Notes under the pieces: generated by a model | The model's input: only the letters and a program-made list of their open reading frames with translations | Databases searched by the model: none | What the model was told of the DNA's origin: nothing | In this document: piece by piece, positions 9,411-19,380 of the stretch | How positions within the stretch are numbered: position 1 is the first letter of the stretch | Layout of the letters: each line of letters starts with the position of its first letter | Made by a program: the position numbers and the translations under genes | Source: Lentzea nigeriaca | Lineage (GTDB): Bacteria > Actinomycetota > Actinomycetes > Mycobacteriales > Pseudonocardiaceae | Direction of reading: 5' to 3' | Assembly: GCF_016907955.1 (NCBI RefSeq) | Contig: NZ_JAFBCX010000004.1 | Span: 248,001-312,000, forward strand | DNA: 64,000 nucleotides

Positions 9411-10575
9411 GAGCCGAGGTGTTCGAGCGTCGCGGCCAGCGCCTTGACGCCCTCGTCGACGTCGGCTTGCTCGGCGAACTCCTCCGGCGCGTGGCTCACG
9501 CCGGTGGGGTTGCGCACGAACAGCATCGCGGTCGGCACGTGCGCGGCGAGGATGCCCGCGTCGTGACCCGCGCCGGTCGGCAACGCCGGAACGCCGCCGA
9601 GCGCTCCCGCGATGTCGTCGCGCAATGCGGCGTCGAAGTACACCGTGTCGCCGTACGACTCCTCGGTGATCTTCAGCTCGCAACCTTCCTCCTTGGCGGC
9701 CTGGTGGGCCGCCTCGGAGATCTCCGCGACCATCGCACGGGTGCGCGTGTCGTCGGTGTCACGAGCGTCGAGCCACACGTCCACAGTGGACGCGATGACG
9801 TTGGTGCCGCCGGGGTTGGGGACGAGCCTTCCCACGGTGGCACGTCCGCCGTCCCTGGCCGCCCTGCGCGCGGCCAGGACGAGTTGGGACGCCGGGAGCA
9901 TCGGGTCCCTGCGGTCCTCGATGAGTGTGGCGCCGGCGTGGTTGCCCTCGCCGCTGAACGTGAAGCGCCACCGGCCGTGCGCGAGGATGCTGGACGCGAC
10001 ACCGACCGGGACCGTCAGGCCGCGGCCCTGCTCGACGTGGAGCTCGACGAACTGGCCGATGCGGCCCAGGGTGCGGTCGTCCTTGCCGACCAGGTCCGGG
10101 TCGTAGCCCGCGGCCTTCATCGCCTCGGCGAGCGTGATGCCGTCGGGATCCTTGAGCGCCAACGCCTTCTCCGCGGAGATCGCGCCGGTGAGGAGGCGGG
10201 AGCCCAGGCACGCGACACCGAACCGGCCACCCTCCTCTTCGGCGAAGACCGCGATGGCGAACGGCCTGCGCGGCGTGAACCCCTTGGCCTGCAGCAGATC
10301 CACGGCCTCCAGGGCGCTCGTGACGCCGAGCGGGCCGTCGAAGGCGCCGCCACCGGGAACGGAGTCCAGGTGGCTGCCGGTGACGAGCGCGTCGTCGCCG
10401 CGCTCGCCCCACCAGGCCCAGAGGTTGCCGTTCTGGTCGGTCTCGACGTTCAGGCCGCGTGTGACGGCCTGCTCGACGAACCAGTGCCGGAGCTCGAGTT
10501 CCGGCTTGGCGTAGGCGTGGCGGGAGTAACCGCCGCGCTTGAGGTCCCGTCCGACATCCGCGATCTGGTCGAGCA

Positions 10576-10576
<1 letters not shown>
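9407..10576 (-). CDS. M20-family allantoate amidohydrolase-like enzyme, probable N-formylglutamate hydrolase of the hut pathway
   Basis: Zinc-dependent M20/ArgE-type hydrolase of the allantoate amidohydrolase/N-carbamoyl-amino-acid hydrolase group, 389 residues. Metal motifs are visible: TGSHLDSVPGGGAFDG (His69, Asp80), EEEGGRFG (Glu near 114-115), LHVEQG and TGAGHDAGIL. By sequence alone it would be called allantoate amidohydrolase, but no purine-degradation gene is nearby. It sits between hutU and hutF with a TGATG overlap to hutU and an ATGA overlap to hutF. The operon lacks the last enzyme, which releases formate from N-formylglutamate, so that is its likely job. The assignment rests on operon logic, not on substrate-specific residues. 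Confidence 0.85.
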
Positions 10577-12215
<1,639 letters not shown>

Positions 12216-12216
<1 letters not shown>

Positions 12217-13721
12217 CACAGAGCTCCACTTCGAATCAGGGCCTCGGCGGCAGCGATCTCGGGTGCGAGGTGGCGGTCGGGACCGGGACCGGCGACCGTC
12301 TCGCGCAACTTCGCCACGGCGGCGGCCGTCGCGGGGGCGGGCTTGAGGGGCGCGCGCAGGTCGAGAGCACGCGCGGCGGTGAGCAGTTCGATGGCCAGCA
12401 CGGTGGTGAGCCCGTCGATGGCCTTGCGGAGCTTGCGGGCGGCGGACCAGCCCATCGACACGTGGTCCTCCTGCATCGCGGAGGAGGGAATCGAGTCGAC
12501 GGACGCCGGCACGGCCAGGCGCTTGAGCTCGGACACGATCGCCGCCTGGGTGTACTGGGCGATCATGTGGCCGGAGTCGACACCGGGGTCGTCGGCGAGG
12601 AACGGCGGCAGGCCGTGCGAGCGCGAGACGTCGAGCATGCGGTCGGTGCGGCGTTCGGCGATGGAGGCCACGTCCGCGAGCGGGATCGCGAGGAAGTCCA
12701 GCGCGTAGGCGACCGGGGCACCGTGGAAGTTGCCGTTCGACTCGACCCGGCCGTCCGCGAGCACCACCGGGTTGTCGATCACGGACGACAGCTCGCGGTC
12801 GGCCACCGTCGCCGCGTACGCCACGGTGTCGCGGGCCGCTCCGTGCACCTGCGGGGAGCAGCGCAGCGAGTACGCGTCCTGCACGCGGGTGCAGTCGGGG
12901 CCGCGGTGCGAGGCGACGATCTCGGAGTCGCGCAGGAACGCGAGCATCCGAGCGGCCGACACGCCCTGGCCGGGGTGCGGGCGCAGCGCGTGCAGCTCGG
13001 GGGAGAAAACACGGTCGGTGCCGAGCAGCGCCTCGACGCTCATCGCGGCGGTGAGATCCGCGATGTCGAGCAACCTGGTGAAGTCGGCGATCGCGAGCGC
13101 CAGCATGCCGAGCATGCCGTCGGTGCCGTTGATCAGCGCGAGGCCTTCCTTCTCGGCCAGCCGCACGGGCTCGATACCGGCTTCCGCCAGCGCTTCCGCC
13201 GCGGTGACGAGCTCTCCGGACGCGTTGCGGACCATGCCCTCGCCCATCAACGCGAGCGCGCTGGCCGACAGCGGCGCGAGGTCGCCGGAGCAGCCCAGCG
13301 AGCCGAACTCGTGCACCACCGGCGTGATGCCGGCGTTCAGCATGCCCGCCATCGCGTCCACAGTGGACAGACGGACGCCGGTGTGGCCGGTCGCGAGAGT
13401 GCGCAGCCGCAGCAGCATCAGCGCGCGCACGACCTCCCGCTCGACCTCGGGACCGGAACCGGCGGCGTGCGAGCGGATCAGCGACCGCTGCAGCTGGGCA
13501 CGGCGGTCCGGCGGGATGTGCCGGACGGCGAGCGCGCCGAACCCGGTCGAGACGCCGTAGGTGGGGCGTTCGGCCGTGGCGAGCTGTTCGATGTGGCCGC
13601 GGGCGGTGGTGACCGCCTCACGGGCGGCCGCGGTGATCTCCACCGGGGCACCGTCGCGAGCGACGGCGTGCACGTCCTCGAGGGTCAGAGGCTTCGGACC
13701 CAGCTCCACCGGTTGTCTCAT
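12216..13721 (-). CDS. hutH: histidine ammonia-lyase
   Basis: First enzyme of histidine utilisation: non-oxidative deamination of L-histidine to trans-urocanate, using an autocatalytically formed methylidene-imidazolone cofactor. 501 residues. The cofactor tripeptide lies in [13 protein letters not shown] and reads Cys144-Ser145-Gly146 instead of the textbook Ala-Ser-Gly. The active-site loop YGVSTGFG is at about residues 55-62. First gene of the operon; the start ATG 13721 follows a terminator-like hairpin of the upstream gene by about a dozen bases and has no clear Shine-Dalgarno at normal spacing, so expression may rely on a leaderless or very short transcript. An IclR regulator gene 1.6 kb away is a possible controller. 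Confidence 0.96.
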
Positions 13722-13732
13722 GCAGACATCAC

Positions 13733-13768
13733 AGCGCTCCGGGGCCGACTCAGCGACCCCGGAGCGCT
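13733..13768 (-). terminator. hairpin between anti-sigma gene and hutH
   Basis: Perfect 12-bp inverted repeat AGCGCTCCGGGG / CCCCGGAGCGCT with a 12-base loop, no T-run. It probably ends transcription of the sigma/anti-sigma pair ahead of the hut operon. An operator role at the hutH promoter is also possible because it lies only 12 bases upstream of the hutH start. Confidence 0.6.
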
Positions 13769-13790
13769 CGATCGTGTCTGGGATACGAGA

Positions 13791-14735
13791 CTAGCTCCGC
13801 AGGCCGCTGCCGATCCAGCTCGTGTCGGGAGAGGGCACGAGCTCGACCTTGTTCACGGCCTCCAGCACGAGGTCGCTGTAGGACTCCGCGCTCGCCCAGA
13901 TCCAGGCCCCGCCGTCGAGGACCGACACCGTGTTGCCGGTGCGGAAGCCGTCCTTGCCGCGCACCCTGATCGGGTAGCTCTCACCGGCCAGGGCGGGCGC
14001 CACGGGCGAGACGTGCACGCTGACCTGGTTCCTCCAGTTCGTCATCGACTCCCACTCGCCGGGCTTGGTGCCCCACATGTGGTCGGCGAACCTGCCGTCG
14101 AGCTTGAACGCGGGCTGGTGCGTGAGCTTCGGGTCCGCGCGCACGGACTCGGCGACGCGCAGCGCGACGGTCCGCGCGTCAGGCACTCCGCGCACCTCGA
14201 CGTTCAGGATGTCCTGCGCCTTCCACACAACGTGTGCGGTCGCGTCGCGCGACTGGCCCGCCCCCGTTCGCGCCCACGCCTTCAGGCCGCGGACGGTGAC
14301 CGAGTCCCACCCGTTCGTGTCCGGCATCTCCGCGCTGGTGCCGATGATCACGGCCGGACCGCCGTCGTCGAACGGATAGCCCTTGGCGCCCTTCGGCACC
14401 CACGCGCGAGAGACCTGCTCATGCGTGCCACGGAAGTTCTCGACGAACCCGTCCGGCAGCCAATGCGGCGCGTACCTCAGCGCGATGCTCTGGCCGTTGT
14501 TCGGCATCAGCGCCGCGGCGGCGTCGTTACCGCTCGGCGGCGAGTACCGGTCGCTCGCGATGACGCCCGCGAAGATCAGCACGGCGACGGCCGCCATTCC
14601 GGCGGCGGCGATCATGAAGACGTTGCGGTGCCTTTTGCGCTTGCGCCGCAGGGCGTTCAGCGTCGGCCCCGGATGCGGCGTCCGCTCGGCCAGTTTGCCG
14701 AGCGCGTCCTTGACGAGCTGTTCGGTGTCGTTCAC
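13791..14735 (-). CDS. membrane protein, probable anti-sigma partner of the adjacent ECF sigma factor
   Basis: 314-residue protein with a charged N-terminus (about 35 residues, ending in RRKRKRH), one membrane segment (VFMIAAAGMAAVAVLIFAG) and a large extracytoplasmic part without recognisable catalytic motifs. The arrangement, with a short cytoplasmic head, one membrane span and a gene coupled to an ECF sigma factor, is that of an anti-sigma or regulator protein, although no zinc-binding HxxxCxxC is present. The GTG start at 14735 overlaps the sigma stop codon as GTGA, so the pair is co-translated. The signal sensed is unknown. Confidence 0.75.
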   Translation of the reverse strand: MNDTEQLVKDALGKLAERTPHPGPTLNALRRKRKRHRNVFMIAAAGMAAVAVLIFAGVIASDRYSPPSGNDAAAALMPNNGQSIALRYAPHWLPDGFVENFRGTHEQVSRAWVPKGAKGYPFDDGGPAVIIGTSAEMPDTNGWDSVTVRGLKAWARTGAGQSRDATAHVVWKAQDILNVEVRGVPDARTVALRVAESVRADPKLTHQPAFKLDGRFADHMWGTKPGEWESMTNWRNQVSVHVSPVAPALAGESYPIRVRGKDGFRTGNTVSVLDGGAWIWASAESYSDLVLEAVNKVELVPSPDTSWIGSGLRS

Positions 14736-15259
14736 GACAGGCCCTCCCCGAGCCGCAACCCGACACCTGCGGGCTCCGGCGTGTGGTCCATCCGGAGTGT
14801 GGCCAGCGCACGTGAGATGTGGCTGCGCACGGTCCCCTCGGCACAACCGAGCATCTGTGCGATCTCCGAGTCCTCGTAGTTCTCGTAGTAGCGGAGCACG
14901 ATCGCCGCCCGCTGTTTGCGGGGCAGCTTGGCGATCCGCTGCAACATGGCTTCACGCTCGTCGTAGTGGTGTGTCGTGTCTCCGACGGGCGGGGTGACGG
15001 ACTCCAGGGTCGTCATGCAGAGGGCGACGTCCTTGGCGGCCCTGCGCCGGCGCCACGAGAGGTACTCGTTGGTCACCATGCGCTTGACGTAGGCGTGAGG
15101 GAGGTCGACGGAACCGATGCGATCCCACTTCTGCTGCGCGCGCAGCAGCACTTCCTGGACCACGTCCTGGGCCAGGTGCGGGTCACACGTGAGCACGGTG
15201 GCGTAGCGCAGCAACGGGGTCACCTGTTCTGCTACGAAGTCATCGAAACTCGGTGTCAA
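14732..15259 (-). CDS. ECF sigma factor (SigE-family type)
   Basis: 175-residue extracytoplasmic-function sigma factor. Region 2 is at residues 5-70 (DFVAEQVTPLLRYATVLT, DVVQEVLLRA), and region 4 with a helix-turn-helix at about 108-160 (LPRKQRAAIVLRYYENYEDS, then AQMLGCAEGTVRSHISRAL). It directs RNA polymerase to a small regulon, presumably under control of the co-encoded membrane protein. The start is TTG at 15259, supported by a strong AAGGGGG Shine-Dalgarno 6-7 bases upstream; no ATG or GTG is better placed. The stop overlaps the anti-sigma start (GTGA). Confidence 0.88.
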   Translation of the reverse strand: MTPSFDDFVAEQVTPLLRYATVLTCDPHLAQDVVQEVLLRAQQKWDRIGSVDLPHAYVKRMVTNEYLSWRRRRAAKDVALCMTTLESVTPPVGDTTHHYDEREAMLQRIAKLPRKQRAAIVLRYYENYEDSEIAQMLGCAEGTVRSHISRALATLRMDHTPEPAGVGLRLGEGLS

Positions 15260-15280
15260 TCCCGACCCCCTTCAAAACCG

Positions 15281-15297
15281 TCACGCCACTCCAACGC
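15281..15297. repeat. 17-bp sequence also found at 29834-29850
   Basis: TCACGCCACTCCAACGC occurs here upstream of the sigma gene and exactly again at 29834-29850; the following eight bases also match at most positions. It may belong to a short dispersed repeat or be chance. Confidence 0.3.
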
Positions 15298-15372
15298 ACC
15301 TGCGGCCTGTCCTGTTGAGTGTGCACTGATGGAGGAACGGCGTGGGCTGCATCACGTGGGAAAATCACGGTT

Positions 15373-16155
15373 GTGGGCAGCAGCAGTGACGTTCCCGCGC
15401 TCCGGCGAGGGCTCGCGGTCCTCCGGCTGCTGGCAGGCAGACCGGGTCCGGTCTCCGCGGCGTCGGTGGCACGCGAGCTGAATCTGCCCAGGTCAACGAC
15501 CTATCACCTGCTGTCGGAGCTGACCGAGGCGGGTTTCGCGACGCACTTTCCCGAGGAGAAGCGGTACGGCCTGGGCGTCGCGTCGTTCGAACTCGGGTCC
15601 GCGTATCTCCGGCACGACCCGCTGGAACGGCTGGCCCGCCCGCTGCTGCGCAAGCTCGCCGACCGGATGGAGAAGGTCGCCCATCTGGGTGTCCTGCACG
15701 GCGCGGAGGCGTTGTACCTCGTGCGCGAACAGCCGCGACAGCCGCAGACGATCGTGTCCGACGTCGGCGTGCGCCTTCCCGCGCATCTGACCGCCTCCGG
15801 CCGCGCGATGCTGGCGCATGTGCCTCCGGCCCAGGTCAGGGCGTTGTTCCCGTCCGTGGCGTCGTTCGTCGACCGGACCGGACGGGGCCCGCACAACCTC
15901 CCGGCGTTGCGCCGTTTGCTGACCATGGAACGCCGTCAAGGCTGGGCGGTGGAGGACGGCTTCGTGACGGTGGGCTTCGCGTCCGTGGCAGCGCCGGTGT
16001 TCGACCACGGCGAGCGGCCGATCGCGGCCATCACGCTGACGTTCCGGCACGTGTGCGACACACCGTGCGGCCAGACGTGGCCAGAGCTCGCCAAAGAGGT
16101 CCGCAAGGCCGCGGAGGAGCTGACCGCCCGTATCGGCGGGCACGTCGCCACTTAG
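15373..16155 (+). CDS. IclR-family transcriptional regulator
   Basis: 260-residue one-component regulator. An N-terminal winged helix-turn-helix (residues about 8-65: LRRGLAVLRLLAG, SAASVARELNLPRSTTYHLL) is followed by the IclR ligand-binding domain (LGSAYLRHDPLERLARPLLRKLA, HLGVLHG, LPAHLTASGRAMLAH, GWAVEDGFVTVGFASVAAPVFD). The GTG at 15373 begins just ahead of the DNA-binding domain; starts further upstream would add unrelated residues, so the start is uncertain by a few codons. IclR proteins often control catabolic operons; the closest one is the hut operon, making it a candidate, but no operator is recognisable. Its stop codon lies in the repeat preceding marR. Confidence 0.88.
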   Translation: MGSSSDVPALRRGLAVLRLLAGRPGPVSAASVARELNLPRSTTYHLLSELTEAGFATHFPEEKRYGLGVASFELGSAYLRHDPLERLARPLLRKLADRMEKVAHLGVLHGAEALYLVREQPRQPQTIVSDVGVRLPAHLTASGRAMLAHVPPAQVRALFPSVASFVDRTGRGPHNLPALRRLLTMERRQGWAVEDGFVTVGFASVAAPVFDHGERPIAAITLTFRHVCDTPCGQTWPELAKEVRKAAEELTARIGGHVAT

Positions 16156-16181
16156 TAGCCATGTACATAGTAGCCATGTAC
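16153..16181 (+). promoter_or_regulatory. tandem repeat, likely MarR operator/promoter
   Basis: TAGTAGCCATGTAC occurs twice in direct orientation (16153-16166 and 16168-16181). Between them GTACAT-N7-ATGTAC forms an inverted repeat. It lies 10 bases before the marR start, the usual site for autorepression by a MarR dimer. The function is inferred from position and symmetry. Confidence 0.6.
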
Positions 16182-16191
16182 TGTATCTGCC

Positions 16192-16614
16192 ATGAGCAGT
16201 GCAGAACCCACTCCTGGGCACCTCGTGTGGCGCCTGGCGATGAAGTGGCGGACGGCCGTTGACCGCGCGTTGGACCCCCTCGGGCTGACGCACGCGCAGT
16301 ACGTCGTGCTGGCGTCGTTGCTCGCCCTCGATCGGCCGTCGCAACGCGAACTGGCCGACCACACGGGCCTCGAAGCGCTGTACGTCTCGAAGCTGGCGCG
16401 CGCGCTCGAAGCGTCGGGGTTGATCTCGCGCACGCGCGATGCCGTCGACACCCGGACCGTCCGGTTGGAGCTGACCGCGCGCGGACGGTCGACGGTCGAA
16501 CCCGCCGTGGCTCTGGTCAGCTCGCTGCTGGACCGCCTGCTGGAGCCCCTCGGCGAGCGCACCGCCGCCTTCTCGCGCGAGCTCACCGCACTGCTCGCCG
16601 TTCCCCTCGACTAA
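16192..16614 (+). CDS. MarR-family transcriptional regulator
   Basis: 140-residue MarR-type winged-helix regulator: GLTHAQYVVLASLLAL, then the recognition helix region SQRELADHTGLEALYVSKLARALEA reading into the wing ISRTRDAVDTRTVRLELTARG. Such proteins act as dimers that leave DNA when a phenolic or other small ligand binds. A pair of repeats forming GTACAT-N7-ATGTAC lies just upstream. The ATG at 16192 has no Shine-Dalgarno, so the message may be leaderless. It is followed after 11 bases by a haloalkane dehalogenase gene, very likely co-transcribed, so that enzyme is probably under this regulator's control. Confidence 0.9.
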   Translation: MSSAEPTPGHLVWRLAMKWRTAVDRALDPLGLTHAQYVVLASLLALDRPSQRELADHTGLEALYVSKLARALEASGLISRTRDAVDTRTVRLELTARGRSTVEPAVALVSSLLDRLLEPLGERTAAFSRELTALLAVPLD

Positions 16615-16625
16615 GGACCTCTGTC

Positions 16626-17456
16626 ATGCCTGTTGTTCCCGTCCTCGACTCGACCATGCACTACGTGGAGTCCGGCGGCGCGCCGTTCGTGTTCCTGCAC
16701 GGCAACCCCGGCTCGTCCCACAGCTGGCGCAAGGTGCTGCCCGAGTTAGGCGGCCTGGCGCCGGACCTGATCGGCATGGGCCGCTCCGGCAAGCCGGACA
16801 TCGCCTACTCGTTCGCCGACCACGCCCGCTACCTCGACGCGTGGTTCGACGCCCTCGACCTGGACCGCGTGGTGCTGGTGGGCCACGACTGGGGCGGCGC
16901 CCTGGCGTTCGACTGGGCCGCCCGGCATCCCTCACGCGTCGCGGGTATCGCGTTCTTCGAGACGATCGTGAAGCCGATGAACGGTTCCGAACTGCCGTTG
17001 CCCGCACAGGAACGTGTCCGCAGGTTCCGCGCCACTGAAACGCTGGAGGACAACGGGTTCGTGCGCCAGGCGTTCACAGGTGGCGTGCTGACGCCGGTGT
17101 CGGAGCAGGACATGGCGGCTCACCTGGCGCCGTTCCCGGACGCCGAGAGCAGGCGACCGGTGCTCGCGTGGGCACAGCAGATGCCGTTCGACGGCGAGCC
17201 GGCCGAGCTGATCCCGCGCATCGAGGCCTACGACGCGTGGCTCGGCTTGTCTGAGGTGCCGAAGCTGCTGATGACCTTCTCGAACTCGCCGACGTTGCTC
17301 ATCGGCCCGGAACTGCAGGCGTGGTGCGCGCAGAACATCGCCGCGCTGGACGTCGTTGCCGTCGGTGAGGCCGGGCATCACGCGCAAGAGGACCGGCCGA
17401 AGGAGATCGCCGCCGAGATCGCCGCTTGGGCGGAGCGCCACTCCCTGGTTGCATAG
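16626..17456 (+). CDS. haloalkane dehalogenase-type alpha/beta hydrolase
   Basis: 276-residue alpha/beta hydrolase that fits the haloalkane dehalogenase family, which hydrolyses carbon-halogen bonds to alcohol and halide. Visible key residues: HGNPGSS with Asn27 as halide-stabilising residue; the nucleophile elbow GHDWGG with Asp88 followed by Trp89, the second halide ligand; Glu112 (AFFETI), placed like the catalytic acid of DhaA-type enzymes; and His251 as base (GHHAQED). Asp as nucleophile plus the Asn/Trp halide pair separates it from ordinary esterases. The Shine-Dalgarno AAGGA overlaps the marR stop codon, indicating an operon with marR. The natural substrate is unknown. Confidence 0.87.
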   Translation: MPVVPVLDSTMHYVESGGAPFVFLHGNPGSSHSWRKVLPELGGLAPDLIGMGRSGKPDIAYSFADHARYLDAWFDALDLDRVVLVGHDWGGALAFDWAARHPSRVAGIAFFETIVKPMNGSELPLPAQERVRRFRATETLEDNGFVRQAFTGGVLTPVSEQDMAAHLAPFPDAESRRPVLAWAQQMPFDGEPAELIPRIEAYDAWLGLSEVPKLLMTFSNSPTLLIGPELQAWCAQNIAALDVVAVGEAGHHAQEDRPKEIAAEIAAWAERHSLVA

Positions 17457-17461
17457 CGTGC

Positions 17462-18433
17462 ATGGGGGATATTGATGTCGAGGAACTCGACTTCCCCAGT
17501 GCGGCCGAGACCGACCAGCGTGCTCTGTTCGATCTCCAGGTGGCCTGGTGGTCGAGCGCCATGCCGCCACGTGAGCTGCCGGAGTTCAGCGGGTGGGTGC
17601 GCCGGAGACTGACCCTCGACGCAGGCTGGGGCCTCCCGCGGTTCGCCGTCGCGCGGGAGAACGGACGCATCATCGGGTACGCGGACGGATACCTGCCGAC
17701 GACTGCCAACACGCACCTCGTCACGGGCACCGTCGTAGTGGACCCGCGATGGCAACGCCAGGGCATCGGCACCACGCTGCTGCGGTACGCACTACGCCTG
17801 GCGAATCGGGACACCGCGGAAGCCTCGTGGGTGCCACGAGGCAGCGAGGGCGAGCGGTGGGCCACCAACCGCGGTTTCACGGTCGTCACCGCGCTGACCG
17901 TGCAGGAGCTCGTGCTCACCGACTCCTTGCCCGAAGTGGGTGAGGTGCCGCCCGGATACCGCCTGGCGCAGTGGACAGGACGGGCTCCGGAGGCACTGCT
18001 CGACGCCTACGTCGACGCGCTCAACGCGACGAACGATCAGCCAATGGGCGACAGCACGATCGAACTGGTGGAGTACACGCGAGAACAGGTGCGGCAGGAA
18101 GAGGACGACCTGTCCACCGCAGGTGTCGACGTGTGGGTTGTCCTCGCGATGCACGGCGACGAGGCCGCCGGAGTGACCGTGGTGTACCGGACTCTCTCCC
18201 GGCCTTCCGTTGCCCACCAACGGAACACCAGCGTGGTTCCGGCGCATCGCGGCAAAGGCCTCGGCCGGTTGATCAAAGCGCAGATGCTCCGTCAGCTGAC
18301 CGGCATCGAGATCATCGAGACCGAGACGAACAGCACCAACGAGCACATGCGGCGAATCAACCACTCACTCGGCTACACCGATCGTCTCACCACGGTCAGC
18401 CTGTCCGCTCGCGTGGCCGATCTGAAGCTGTGA
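17462..18433 (+). CDS. tandem-domain GNAT acetyltransferase
   Basis: 323-residue protein made of two GNAT domains, an arrangement known from mycothiol synthase-like and antibiotic-acetylating enzymes. The N-terminal domain has the acetyl-CoA motif VVVDPRWQRQGIGTTLL; the C-terminal one has SVVPAHRGKGLGRLIKAQM followed by IETETNSTNEHMRRINHSLGY. The ATG at 17462 lies five bases after the dehalogenase stop and starts just ahead of the fold; an upstream in-frame start would add residues from the preceding gene's end. It may share a transcript with marR and the dehalogenase. The substrate cannot be told; general GNAT acyl transfer is certain. Confidence 0.85.
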   Translation: MGDIDVEELDFPSAAETDQRALFDLQVAWWSSAMPPRELPEFSGWVRRRLTLDAGWGLPRFAVARENGRIIGYADGYLPTTANTHLVTGTVVVDPRWQRQGIGTTLLRYALRLANRDTAEASWVPRGSEGERWATNRGFTVVTALTVQELVLTDSLPEVGEVPPGYRLAQWTGRAPEALLDAYVDALNATNDQPMGDSTIELVEYTREQVRQEEDDLSTAGVDVWVVLAMHGDEAAGVTVVYRTLSRPSVAHQRNTSVVPAHRGKGLGRLIKAQMLRQLTGIEIIETETNSTNEHMRRINHSLGYTDRLTTVSLSARVADLKL

Positions 18434-18440
18434 AACGAAA

Positions 18441-18471
18441 GCGGGGCGGACACCTCCCGGTGCCGCCCCGC
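18441..18471. terminator. bidirectional terminator
   Basis: Inverted repeat GCGGGGCGG(a)CACC-tccc-GGTGCCGCCCCGC with a single bulged A, between the convergent GNAT gene and the osmoprotectant transporter operon. Confidence 0.7.
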
Positions 18472-18483
18472 CCGTTCGTCAGC

Positions 18484-19380
18484 TCAGATGCCCGAGGAGG
18501 CGAGCCACTCCTTCGCGACCTTCTCCGGCTCCGGCTTGTCCGGCGACGAGAGCTTCTGGTTCAGGTCCAGCAGGACCTTCGTGTCGAGCTTCTTCGAGAT
18601 GGCGTTGAGGACGTCGCGGACCTGCTGCGACGCCTTCTTCTCGTTGATGAGCGGCAACACGTTCTGCGCGGCGAAGACGTTCTTCGGGTCTTCGAGCACC
18701 ACGAACTCGTTGGCCTTGATGGCCGAGTCCGTCGTGAAGAGGTCGGCCGCCTGGACCGTGTTGTCCTTCAGTCCCGCGACGGTCAGCGGACCGCCGACGT
18801 CGAGCGCCTTGAACTGCTTGAACTCGCAGTTGTACTTGGTCTTCAGGCCAGGCAGGCCGTCGGGGCGGTTCTGGAACTCCGGCGGGCCACCGAAGACGAA
18901 CTCCTTGCAGTACGGCACGAGGTCGTCGATCGACTTCAGGCTGTACTGGGCGGCGGTCTGCTTGGTGATGACGACCGCGTCCTTGTCCTCGGCGGCTGAC
19001 TTGTCGAGGACGGTGAGGCCCTGCGGCAACGCCTTCTTCAGAGCCGCGTACACCTCGTCGGGGGCGACCTCGGTCGCCTCCTTGTTGACGTGCTTGAGCA
19101 GCACGCCGGAGTACTCGGGGATGAGGTCGATCGAGCCGTCCTGCACGCCCTTGAAGTACAGCTCGCGGTTGCCGATGTTCAGCTTCTTGGAGACCTTGAC
19201 GCCCTTGCTCGCCAACGCCTGCGCGTAGATCTCGGCGAGTACGGTCGACTCCGGGAAGTTGCCGGAGCCGACGACGATCGTGTCCGTCGGGGCCGGGTTG
19301 TTGTTGCCGCCCGTCAGCGGATCACCGCCGCACGCCGACAGAACCATGACCGCGGCTAGAGCCGTGGCGATGCGCTTCAT
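18484..19380 (-). CDS. osmoprotectant ABC transporter substrate-binding lipoprotein
   Basis: 298-residue periplasmic-type binding protein of the ProX/OpuC (glycine betaine, carnitine, choline) class. A lipoprotein signal ends in LSAC with Cys17 as the lipidated residue, followed by a low-complexity linker. The mature domain starts IVVGSGNFPESTVLAEIYAQAL and continues with IDLIPEYSGVLL and KDNTVQAADLFTTDSAI, all typical of the OpuAC/QAT family. It captures quaternary amines outside the membrane and hands them to the two permeases. The ATG at 19380 overlaps the stop of the preceding permease (ATGA). Last gene of the four-gene operon. Confidence 0.9.
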   Translation of the reverse strand: MKRIATALAAVMVLSACGGDPLTGGNNNPAPTDTIVVGSGNFPESTVLAEIYAQALASKGVKVSKKLNIGNRELYFKGVQDGSIDLIPEYSGVLLKHVNKEATEVAPDEVYAALKKALPQGLTVLDKSAAEDKDAVVITKQTAAQYSLKSIDDLVPYCKEFVFGGPPEFQNRPDGLPGLKTKYNCEFKQFKALDVGGPLTVAGLKDNTVQAADLFTTDSAIKANEFVVLEDPKNVFAAQNVLPLINEKKASQQVRDVLNAISKKLDTKVLLDLNQKLSSPDKPEPEKVAKEWLASSGI

